A DNA stretch of 6,983 nt, from the NCBI GenBank assembly GCA_018067115.1, contig JAGPVI010000105.1, forward strand, positions 1-6,983, given 5' to 3'. This document shows positions 1-6,983 of the stretch, in pieces. Origin of the DNA: Bizionia sp. GTDB lineage: Bacteria; Bacteroidota; Bacteroidia; Flavobacteriales; Flavobacteriaceae. Numbering within the stretch: the stretch's first letter is position 1; each line of letters starts with the position of its first letter. The notes under the pieces were generated by a model. It worked only from the letters and a program-made list of their open reading frames with translations. It made no database searches and had not been told where the DNA came from. The position numbers and the translations under genes are program-made.

Positions 1-749
1 ACAGTTGTACGTCCTGAGCTTACTTCTAAAATTAGCCCTGGCAATCCCCAATAATCTCCGGGTCCTTGATTTACAGGAATTTGCATAGTATACCACGCCA
101 CAACTTCAATATCTTCAGGAATTTCAATCTCATCCATCATGTCTTTAGGCTCTTCGTTGCTCGCCGTTTCGGTTGAATCTTTCACTTTTTTGCCTTCCCC
201 TTCTTTGTCTTCTTTATCTCTATTTTTTCGTCTCATATTAGAAAAATCCATTTCGTCTACTTTTTTAATAGCAGTCGCTTTCATACACATGTATTGACCA
301 ATTTGTTTGGTCTCACCGGTCATTTTCCACTCTAGCTTCTCTAACTTATCTTTTATTAAAAATTGTTTTCCAAAAAACTCTTGATCTTGCAACAAGTCTC
401 CGTCCTTCACATTCTTATATTGTGTTCCAGGTGTAAAACTCCCCATCATACCTCCAAAACCACCACGGCTACCAGGAGCTTCTAGTTTCTCCTCTTCTTT
501 ATAAGTAGATTCTGTTCTATTAAAAGTTAAAATAAAAGTCTTCTCGAACATACTCTTCATACGCTCCATAATCATTTTTTTTCGCTCCGGACTCATTTTG
601 TCGCCTCCCCATTTATCTAAGTCTATTGTAGTTTTAGATTGATAAGTTGCAACGCCTTGAAAATCTTGCTGCGCCATAGTTAGTGTTGAAGCAAACACAG
701 CCAAGCAAAAAGCGGTTGTTTTAAATAATTTTGCGTGTATGTAGTTCAT
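1..749 (-). CDS. GLPGLI family secreted protein (C-terminus cut by window edge)
   Basis: The reading frame is open from ATG at 749-747 to the left edge, giving 249 complete codons and no stop. It starts with a signal peptide (MNYIHAKLFK, then a hydrophobic stretch ending in TMA before QQ), so export to the periplasm or outer membrane is likely. The family motif WGLPGLILEVS sits at about residues 234-244 and defines the GLPGLI family, which is almost confined to Bacteroidota and has no established biochemical function. Two features stand out. One is a short Gly/Met stretch (GSRGGFGGMMGSF) near residues 93-106. The other is a very charged Lys/Glu/Asp-rich segment at about residues 173-215, just before the conserved end, which looks like a disordered insertion. 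Members of the family often lie next to outer-membrane proteins with a carboxypeptidase-regulatory-like domain; any such neighbour would be outside this window. The family call is confident and the role is unknown. Confidence 0.88.
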   Translation of the reverse strand, partial: MNYIHAKLFKTTAFCLAVFASTLTMAQQDFQGVATYQSKTTIDLDKWGGDKMSPERKKMIMERMKSMFEKTFILTFNRTESTYKEEEKLEAPGSRGGFGGMMGSFTPGTQYKNVKDGDLLQDQEFFGKQFLIKDKLEKLEWKMTGETKQIGQYMCMKATAIKKVDEMDFSNMRRKNRDKEDKEGEGKKVKDSTETASNEEPKDMMDEIEIPEDIEVVAWYTMQIPVNQGPGDYWGLPGLILEVSSGRTT

Positions 750-923
750 TTTAAAGTTGATTTAATAGGTTTCTATTTTAAAGTAAGACGCCTGATGTGA
801 CAAAATGTTAAATTACATTATGTTAAATATATCTTAAAATTTTTAAATACCCCTTTTACTTCATAGGGTACTATTTAAATAAATAATAGAATATGGTTTA
901 GTTTTTGTACTTTTCAAATCGAT
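750..923. promoter_or_regulatory. divergent AT-rich intergenic region with promoters for both sides
   Basis: This 174-base region separates two divergently transcribed genes and so must hold both promoters, but no strong consensus match is visible. For the leftward GLPGLI gene, a TTTTG (complement of 801-805) lies 15 bases before TACTTTAA (complement of 778-785), a partial fit to the Bacteroidota TTG/TAnnTTTG pattern with a short spacer. For the rightward gene, TAGTTTTTG at 899-907 is a near match with no clear -33 element. TACCC (848-852) and GGGTA (866-870) form a 5-bp inverted repeat with a 13-base spacer, too short to call an operator. No coding potential was seen. Confidence 0.3.
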
Positions 924-1703
924 ATGAAACACCTTTTTTATCTTCTATTTTTACTATCTGCAACCTGCTTTAGCCAGGAAACGCTGAGTGCTACTTTTGT
1001 GAAAAAATCTAAACTTAATGCCGATTCGCTAATTGGGGTTGATGCTTTTAATGCTTTATACTACACAAAAAACAACATCCTAATTAAAAATGATAATGGC
1101 AAAGAAATTACCTATAGTAATCTCCAGTTAGGGAATATCACCTCTGCTAATACATTTAATCCCTTAAAAATTAATTTATTTTATCAGGCTTTTAATACCG
1201 TTATTGTTTTAGATAATCGCTTGGCTGAAGTCTATAAAACGGACTTTAATAGTAACAAAAACTATAAAAATGTAACTCATATTTCTACGGGAAGTGACAC
1301 CACCATTTGGGTGTTTAATCAAGATTTACAACAAGTAGAATTATACGATTATAAAACGAATAGTACACGAGCAACAACGCAACCCGTACAAAGTGCTGTT
1401 TTAGATTTTACCAGTAATTTTAACGCGTGTTGGCTACTCACAAAACATTTTTTATATAAATACAACTATTTTGGTAGTTTGGTCTATAAAATAAAAAATG
1501 AAGGATTTTTATCTATTTCAGAGAGCAGCGAAAATATCGTTATAAAAAAAGCGGATAGATTATTATATTTACCAAAAAATTCTGAAAACACAGAAGATAT
1601 ACAGATCCCAAATTTGTTAATAAAACAGTTTTTTCTAACCAACGGAATCCTCTATATTTACGACGGTGAATTTCTTTACCAATACCAACTAAAAACTAAA
1701 TAA
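924..1703 (+). CDS. conserved hypothetical exported protein, possible beta-propeller
   Basis: This is a 259-aa protein of unknown function. The first 18 residues are a typical signal peptide (MKHLFYLLFLLSATCFSQ), with likely cleavage near SQ/ET; there is no lipobox Cys and no later membrane segment. The mature part is made of short beta-prone stretches rich in Tyr, Asn, Asp and Lys, such as FNALYYTKNNILIKND, NTVIVLDNRLAEVYKT, TTIWVFNQDLQQVELYDY and NGILYIYDGEFLYQYQL. This rhythm suggests a beta-propeller-like fold, which is an inference. From memory, similar proteins occur in many Flavobacteriaceae, often described only as hypothetical. No catalytic motif is visible. The start has no Shine-Dalgarno sequence, as is usual in this phylum. 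The gene ends one base before the kinase start, so the two are almost certainly co-transcribed and possibly translationally coupled. Confidence 0.82.
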   Translation: MKHLFYLLFLLSATCFSQETLSATFVKKSKLNADSLIGVDAFNALYYTKNNILIKNDNGKEITYSNLQLGNITSANTFNPLKINLFYQAFNTVIVLDNRLAEVYKTDFNSNKNYKNVTHISTGSDTTIWVFNQDLQQVELYDYKTNSTRATTQPVQSAVLDFTSNFNACWLLTKHFLYKYNYFGSLVYKIKNEGFLSISESSENIVIKKADRLLYLPKNSENTEDIQIPNLLIKQFFLTNGILYIYDGEFLYQYQLKTK

Positions 1704-1704
1704 T

Positions 1705-2319
1705 ATGCACGTTGCAATTGCCGGAAATATTGGCGCAGGAAAAACTACGCTTACAAAATTACTAGCAAAACATTATAAATGGGAAGCTCAGTTAGAAGAT
1801 GTTGTAGACAACCCATATTTAGATGATTTCTATAACCAAATGGAGCGCTGGAGTTTTAATTTGCAAGTGTATTTTTTAAATAGCCGTTTCCGCCAAGTGT
1901 CGCAGATTAGAGAAAGTGGTAAAGATATTATTCAAGACCGAACGATCTACGAAGACGCACATATCTTTGCTCCCAATTTACACGCTATGGGACTTATGAC
2001 AAATCGTGATTTCGAAAATTATAAATCACTATTTGATCTTATGGAAAGTTTTGTTCAAGGACCAGATTTATTAATTTATTTACGCAGCTCGATTCCTAAT
2101 TTAGTGTCACAGATCCATAAACGTGGTCGCGATTACGAAAACTCTATTAGTATTGATTATTTAAGCCGACTTAACGAACGCTATGAGGCTTGGATTTCTG
2201 GTTACGATAAAGGAAATTTATTAATTATTGACGTCGATAATTTAGATTTCGTAGATAACCCCGAAGATTTAGGCCTCATCCTTAATAAAATAGATGCCCA
2301 AATAAACGGGTTATTCTAA
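1705..2319 (+). CDS. deoxynucleoside kinase (non-TK1 type, dCK/dGK/dAK-like)
   Basis: This 204-aa cytoplasmic enzyme phosphorylates deoxynucleosides at the 5' hydroxyl using ATP, a salvage step toward dNTPs. The P-loop GNIGAGKT lies at residues 7-14. Glu31 in LEDVVDNPY is in the place of the catalytic Glu of the family. The DR motif (QDRTIYEDA) has Asp78-Arg79. The LID is KRGRDYE with Arg140 and Arg142, the R-x-R arginines that contact ATP phosphates. Length fits the bacterial dNK family (about 200-220 aa). Substrate choice cannot be read safely from the sequence; relatives in Bacteroidota and Bacillus are mostly purine (deoxyadenosine or deoxyguanosine) kinases, so a purine preference is my guess. 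ATG 1705 follows the previous stop by one base, and the P-loop falls where expected, which supports this start. ppk1 follows after 67 bases, probably in the same transcript. Confidence 0.92.
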   Translation: MHVAIAGNIGAGKTTLTKLLAKHYKWEAQLEDVVDNPYLDDFYNQMERWSFNLQVYFLNSRFRQVSQIRESGKDIIQDRTIYEDAHIFAPNLHAMGLMTNRDFENYKSLFDLMESFVQGPDLLIYLRSSIPNLVSQIHKRGRDYENSISIDYLSRLNERYEAWISGYDKGNLLIIDVDNLDFVDNPEDLGLILNKIDAQINGLF

Positions 2320-2386
2320 AGAAGTTAACAAAATTCTTACATATTTTTAATTCTAAACTCTTAAATTGCCCATTATAACTAAATTA

Positions 2387-4411
2387 ATGAGCAAGCTTTA
2401 CAACTCCAAATATTACCATAGAGATCTTTCATGGTTGCGTTTTAATCACCGCGTTTTACAAGAAATTAAAGACAAGAATAATCCGCTTTACGAGCGTATT
2501 AACTTCTTGGCTATTTTCTCATCTAATTTAGACGAGTTCTTTAAAGTCCGTGTCTCAGACATAAGACAGGTTAAAGATCTCGAAAAACCATTGCGTAAAA
2601 AACTGGTCACTAAACCTAATAAGGTACTAGAGGAAATTAAGAAGCAAGTGGATAGTCAGCAAAATGAATTTGGCGATGCTTTCCACAACGAAATCATTCC
2701 AGAATTAAAAGCTGAAAACATTCATTTAATAGATTACACTGCATTTTCTGAGGAGCAGAAGCAACAAGCAGAACACTACTACCAAACCACTTTAAAAGAC
2801 ACTCTTAATATACAAACCGGAGAAGCGACTTTAAAGGATTCTATCTTTGCTAAAAATGAAGCTTCGTACCTAGCATGTTCTAAAGATGATTCTTTAATTG
2901 AACTAGTAGAAATTCCAACAGAAGAATCTCGGTTTTATGTGTTTACCTCAAATAACGACACTTTTTTTATTACGTTTATAGACGATATTTTAAAGCATAA
3001 TCTTTTTAAAGAAAACAGCAATAGTTATTACGCTTTAAAGGTTTCTAGAGATGCCGAATTATACATTGAAGATGAATTCTCTGGTAATTTAATGCAGAAA
3101 ATTAAAGACGCACTTCCTAAACGAGAAACAGGTCAAGCAACACGTGTACTCATTGACTCTAATGCCCCGAAAAATTTATTGGCGGTATTAAAAAAGACAC
3201 TAGACATCTACAACACCGATATTATTCTTGGTGGTGTTTATCATAATTTTAAAGATTTTTTCGGGTTCCCTAACCCAACGAACAAACAATTATCTAACAC
3301 GGTTTTAGAACCGTTACCACATAAATTACTTAGCGAATACAAGTCTGTGTTTGATGCAATCGATGCCAAAGATCAACTTATTCACTATCCATATCAATCG
3401 TTCGAACCAGTTATAAAACTGCTGGAAGAAGCCGCAGAAGATCCAGATGTTAGGACCATAAAAATGACATTGTATCGCTTGGCAAAAACTTCGCGATTAA
3501 ATACCGCAATTGCAAAAGCAGCAAAAAATGGCAAGCAGGTTGTCGTTTTTATTGAAGCTAAAGCACGTTTCGACGAAGACAATAATTTAAAATGGGGTAA
3601 GATATTTTCAGAAAACGGCGCCAAAGTCATTTATAGCTATCCCGGAATCAAGGTGCATTCTAAAATTTTATATTTAGAACGTGAAGTGGAAGGAAAACTT
3701 AAGGCATACAGCTATATCGCCACTGGAAACTTTAACGAAAAAACAGCAAAACTATACACCGATTTTGGGTTAATGACCAAGAACAAAAAAATGTGTAAAG
3801 AGCTTAACCGCGTGTTTTTAGTTCTAGAAGGTGTCTTAATTGTACCTAAAGCAAAGACATTGTTAATATCTCCGTTTACTTCGCGACATATGTTTTCTCG
3901 TTTAGTAGAGAATGAAATTGCGTTAGTTCACGCCGGGAAAGAGGGTTTGATTACTTTAAAAATGAACAGCCTTCAAGATAAAAAAATGATTCAACTACTC
4001 TATAAAGCGAGTAATGCGGGAGTAAAAATCCGCTTATTAATTCGTGGTATCTGTAGTTTGGTTCCAGGAATTAAAGGTCAAAGCGAAAATATTACCATCA
4101 CCAGTATTTTAGACCGCTTTTTAGAACACGGCCGTGTGTATTTATTTGGAAATGATGGTGACGCCAAATTATATATTGGCTCTGCCGATTGGATGACCCG
4201 TAATTTATCGCACCGTATAGAAGTTATCGCTCCTGTTTTAGATCCCGATAACTATAAAATCGTAAAAGACGTTTTAGATATTCAGCTGGCCGATAATGTT
4301 AAAGCCAGAATTATAGACCCCGAACAAAAAAATGAATACGTTAAAAACAACAAGCCTTTAGTGCAATCGCAATTAGCTACTTACGCGTATTTTAAAAAAA
4401 TTAGCGATTAG
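2387..4411 (+). CDS. ppk1: polyphosphate kinase 1
   Basis: Ppk1 reversibly transfers the gamma phosphate of ATP to a growing inorganic polyphosphate chain. The four-domain family layout is complete. The N domain begins YYHRDLSWLRF and includes SSNLDEFF, where Asn47 matches the ATP-base-contacting Asn45 of E. coli Ppk. The head domain holds the central part. The two phospholipase-D-like C domains follow: MTLYRLAKTSRL and EAKARFDEDNN carry the Mg-binding Arg pair (E. coli Arg375/Arg405), GIKVHSKI carries the phosphorylated His at residue 424 (E. coli His435), and FLEHGRVYLF carries the second His at residue 581 (E. coli His592). SADWMTRN is also conserved. I chose ATG 2387 (674 aa) because homologues begin just before the HRD-SW block; an in-frame TTG at 2366 would add seven residues (MPIITKL) with no support. 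E. coli Ppk has 688 aa. The usual partner gene ppx is not immediately adjacent downstream. Confidence 0.97.
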   Translation: MSKLYNSKYYHRDLSWLRFNHRVLQEIKDKNNPLYERINFLAIFSSNLDEFFKVRVSDIRQVKDLEKPLRKKLVTKPNKVLEEIKKQVDSQQNEFGDAFHNEIIPELKAENIHLIDYTAFSEEQKQQAEHYYQTTLKDTLNIQTGEATLKDSIFAKNEASYLACSKDDSLIELVEIPTEESRFYVFTSNNDTFFITFIDDILKHNLFKENSNSYYALKVSRDAELYIEDEFSGNLMQKIKDALPKRETGQATRVLIDSNAPKNLLAVLKKTLDIYNTDIILGGVYHNFKDFFGFPNPTNKQLSNTVLEPLPHKLLSEYKSVFDAIDAKDQLIHYPYQSFEPVIKLLEEAAEDPDVRTIKMTLYRLAKTSRLNTAIAKAAKNGKQVVVFIEAKARFDEDNNLKWGKIFSENGAKVIYSYPGIKVHSKILYLEREVEGKLKAYSYIATGNFNEKTAKLYTDFGLMTKNKKMCKELNRVFLVLEGVLIVPKAKTLLISPFTSRHMFSRLVENEIALVHAGKEGLITLKMNSLQDKKMIQLLYKASNAGVKIRLLIRGICSLVPGIKGQSENITITSILDRFLEHGRVYLFGNDGDAKLYIGSADWMTRNLSHRIEVIAPVLDPDNYKIVKDVLDIQLADNVKARIIDPEQKNEYVKNNKPLVQSQLATYAYFKKISD

Positions 4412-4445
4412 CAAAATCATAAATTCAGTAAGAGTATGCTTTTCA

Positions 4446-4478
4446 TTAGGCTATATCAGAGTTAATTTATTACATTTA
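4446..4478 (+). promoter_or_regulatory. candidate Bacteroidota-type promoter of the thi operon
   Basis: TACATTTA at 4471-4478 matches seven of eight positions of the Bacteroidota -7 consensus TAnnTTTG. TTA at 4446-4448 could stand in for the -33 TTG, 22 bases upstream, which is at the long end of the usual spacing. A transcript starting about 5-8 bases after the -7 box would begin near 4484-4486, immediately before the riboswitch P1 stem at 4487. This placement is the best support for the call. The -33 element is weak, so the assignment remains tentative. Confidence 0.42.
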
Positions 4479-4485
4479 CACCATA

Positions 4486-4563
4486 GACTTTAGGAGTAAC
4501 TAGAAATAGTTTGAGAAATAACCTTAGAACCTGATTTGGCTCATACCAACGTAGGGAAAAGTT
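4486..4563 (+). promoter_or_regulatory. TPP riboswitch aptamer (THI box)
   Basis: The leader carries all diagnostic parts of the thiamine pyrophosphate aptamer. P1 is ACTTT (4487-4491) with AAAGT (4558-4562), a perfect 5-bp match. GG 4493-4494 with CC 4522-4523 gives a short P2. P3 is AACTA/TAGTT (4498-4502/4507-4511) closed by a GAAA tetraloop, an unusually small P3 arm. The conserved TGAGA follows at 4512-4516. The pyrophosphate-side half reads GAACCTGATTTGG (4527-4539), then ACCAACGTAGGGA (4545-4557), with P5 formed by TTGG/CCAA (4536-4539/4546-4549) and P4 by CCT/AGG. These correspond to the consensus CUGAGA, ACCUGAU and CGUAGGGA elements. The aptamer lies 109 bases upstream of thiS, so TPP is expected to repress the thiS-thiC operon. 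Confidence in the aptamer is high; the switching mechanism is not settled by sequence alone. Confidence 0.96.
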
Positions 4564-4567
4564 GATT

Positions 4568-4602
4568 AAATATGTTCACTTTCTGTGAACGTATTTCACT
4601 TT
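4568..4602 (+). promoter_or_regulatory. candidate riboswitch expression platform (competing hairpins)
   Basis: AAATATGTTCAC (4568-4579) pairs with GTGAACGTATTT (4585-4596) around the loop TTTCT: 12 pairs with one G-U. This lies five bases after P1. It resembles a terminator stem, but what follows (CACTTTCTGCAATTTTC) is not a clean U-tract. GTGAA at 4585-4589 could instead pair with TTCAC at 4595-4599, and ACTTT at 4578-4582 and 4598-4602 repeats the P1 5' strand, so each could capture the P1 3' strand AAAGT when TPP is absent. The arrangement fits a switch by alternative pairing. Whether the output is transcription termination or translation control is inference. Confidence 0.55.
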
Positions 4603-4642
4603 CTGCAATTTTCTTGTGTACTACTATCATATAACTTAGTCT

Positions 4643-4662
4643 ATTCTTTTAATTTAAAGAAT
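4643..4662 (+). promoter_or_regulatory. hairpin just upstream of the thiS start
   Basis: ATTCTTT (4643-4649) and AAAGAAT (4656-4662) form a perfect 7-bp stem with a six-base loop, ending nine bases before the thiS ATG. The 3' arm with the following CAAGAAAC occupies the ribosome-binding region. It may limit thiS initiation or serve as part of the riboswitch output. The stem has one G-C pair only, so it would be weak on its own. Confidence 0.35.
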
Positions 4663-4671
4663 CAAGAAACT

Positions 4672-4875
4672 ATGGTAACTATTACAGTAAACGAAAAAAA
4701 ACATTCCTTTCCACAATCCACCACTTTATTAGAAGTGTTAATCCAACTTGAAATCTCTCAAAACGGAATTGCTATTGCAATAAACAATAACATCATTCAA
4801 AAAAGTAAGTGGCCTAAAACAACACTCGCAAACACAGATGCCCTTTTAATCATAAAGGCAACACAAGGCGGTTAA
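4672..4875 (+). CDS. thiS: sulfur carrier protein ThiS
   Basis: ThiS is a small ubiquitin-fold protein. Its C-terminal Gly-Gly is adenylated by ThiF/MoeB-type enzymes, converted to a thiocarboxylate, and used by ThiG to build the thiazole of thiamine. The 67-aa product starts MVTITVNEKKHSF, has the family-like central part TTLLEVLIQLEIS followed by GIAIAINNNII, and ends KATQGG with the required terminal diglycine. ATG 4672 is chosen because it gives the normal family length (about 65-70 aa). The frame stays open upstream to a GTG at 4585, but that extension would start inside the expression-platform hairpin and has no family counterpart. It is the first gene of the riboswitch-controlled operon, 49 bases ahead of thiC. 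Confidence 0.96.
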   Translation: MVTITVNEKKHSFPQSTTLLEVLIQLEISQNGIAIAINNNIIQKSKWPKTTLANTDALLIIKATQGG

Positions 4876-4886
4876 TTCCTAAAGCT

Positions 4887-6784
<1,898 letters not shown>

Positions 6785-6799
6785 AACACTATGGAAGTT

Positions 6800-6827
6800 C
6801 CTTCGCCTTTTTAAGAAAAGGCGAAGG
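6800..6827 (+). terminator. strong hairpin downstream of thiC (terminator-like or repeat part)
   Basis: CCTTCGCCTTTT (6800-6811) and AAAAGGCGAAGG (6816-6827) form a perfect 12-bp stem with a TAAG loop, 15 bases after the thiC stop. It is the most stable hairpin in the window. No U-tract follows (CGGGCTTTCC), so it is a poor classical intrinsic terminator on this strand. It may block 3' exonucleases, cause partial termination before the next gene, or be the variable stem of the repeat-like element that follows. Confidence 0.5.
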
Positions 6828-6828
6828 C

Positions 6829-6883
6829 GGGCTTTCCGTTATATCTTTTGCAGAAAAAAGCAAAAGGATGTCACTACAATCCC
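6829..6883 (+). repeat. palindromic interspersed-repeat-like element in thiC-thiE spacer
   Basis: GGGCTTTCCGTTATATC (6829-6845) and GATGTCACTACAATCCC (6867-6883) form an imperfect inverted repeat: 11 of 17 positions can make Watson-Crick pairs and one more a wobble. They enclose a perfect 7-bp stem CTTTTGC/GCAAAAG (6845-6851/6860-6866) with an eight-base loop. From memory, intergenic sequences of the form GGGCTTTCCG-hairpin-CAATCCCTAAC recur in many Flavobacteriaceae genomes with a variable central stem. That makes an interspersed palindromic repeat likely, but copy number cannot be seen here. It encodes nothing recognisable. Confidence 0.55.
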
Positions 6884-6926
6884 TAACTTATGCCAAATCT
6901 AAAACTATTAAATTTCAACTAGAAAA

Positions 6927-6983
6927 ATGATCGTAATTATAGCACCCGAAGAAGATATTGTTAACGAAATAGAAACACTTCAT
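6927..6983 (+). CDS. ThiE/TenI-type thiamine phosphate synthase family, 5' end only
   Basis: Nineteen codons are present from ATG 6927 to the right edge, reading MIVIIAPEEDIVNEIETLH. A short beta strand followed by a Glu-rich helix start fits the N-terminus of flavobacterial ThiE/TenI-like proteins as I remember them (MIV-I-PE--I-NEI--L). The position after thiC in a TPP-controlled operon supports this. ThiE joins hydroxymethylpyrimidine pyrophosphate to thiazole phosphate to make thiamine phosphate; TenI relatives with the same fold aromatise the thiazole. The fragment is too short to separate the two, so no symbol is assigned. The 142-base gap after thiC holds two hairpins that could lower expression of this and later genes. 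Confidence 0.65.
   Translation, partial: MIVIIAPEEDIVNEIETLH

Noticed and set aside
848..870. TACCC/GGGTA inverted repeat considered as an operator or terminator in the divergent region.
   Set aside because: Five pairs with a 13-base spacer is easily found by chance in AT-rich DNA, and there is no U-tract or second copy.
2320..2386. Separate ppk1 promoter, based on TATTTTTA at 2342-2349.
   Set aside because: The box is one mismatch from TAnnTTTG but has no -33 TTG at suitable spacing, and such boxes are common in AT-rich spacers; read-through from the kinase gene is equally likely.
3394..3630. Open frame of 78 codons on the minus strand.
   Set aside because: It lies entirely opposite the conserved catalytic C1 domain of ppk1 and shows no recognisable family features.
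4412..4445. Searched for a terminator between ppk1 and the thi leader.
   Set aside because: No stable hairpin followed by T's was found, so the end of the ppk1 transcript could not be assigned.
4585..4671. In-frame upstream extension of thiS starting at GTG 4585 (29 extra residues, partly hydrophobic).
   Set aside because: It begins inside the riboswitch expression-platform hairpin, and ThiS proteins normally start at the residue encoded by ATG 4672 and have about 65-70 residues.
6791..6814. ATG followed by six codons and a stop (MEVPSPF) after thiC, considered as a leader peptide.
   Set aside because: It runs through the arm of the 12-bp hairpin, has no ribosome-binding evidence and no regulatory codon run.

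Overview
The window looks like a chromosomal segment from a marine-type Flavobacteriaceae (Bacteroidota). The evidence is AT-rich DNA, start codons without a Shine-Dalgarno site, a GLPGLI-family secreted protein, a Bacteroidota-type ThiS/ThiC/ThiE order behind a TPP riboswitch, and -7 boxes that resemble the Bacteroidota consensus TAnnTTTG. No mobile-element gene, tRNA, rRNA or CRISPR array was seen.

Layout. (1) Positions 1-749, minus strand: a GLPGLI-family secreted protein, cut by the left edge. (2) Positions 750-923: a divergent AT-rich intergenic region. (3) Positions 924-4411, plus strand: three genes in tandem. These are an exported protein of unknown function (259 aa), a non-TK1-type deoxynucleoside kinase that begins one base after the previous stop codon, and polyphosphate kinase Ppk1, whose likely start is ATG 2387 rather than an upstream TTG. 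(4) Positions 4412-4671: a promoter candidate, a clear TPP (THI-box) riboswitch and an expression platform with repeated ACTTT motifs and hairpins. (5) Positions 4672-6983: the thiamine operon, with thiS (67 aa), thiC (619 aa), a 142-base spacer holding a palindromic repeat-like element, and the first 19 codons of a thiE/tenI-type gene cut by the right edge.

How the genes work together. ThiS carries the sulfur for the thiazole half of thiamine. ThiC makes the pyrimidine half from aminoimidazole ribotide. The ThiE-type enzyme would join the halves. TPP, the end product, should shut the operon off through the leader RNA. The kinase/Ppk1 pair is linked only loosely, through nucleotide and phosphate metabolism.

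The core genes are ordinary. The parts most worth a second look are non-coding: the riboswitch expression platform, where the P1 5' strand ACTTT recurs twice downstream and an 11-base direct repeat allows mutually exclusive hairpins, and the double-hairpin element between thiC and thiE. I found no convincing undescribed protein system.
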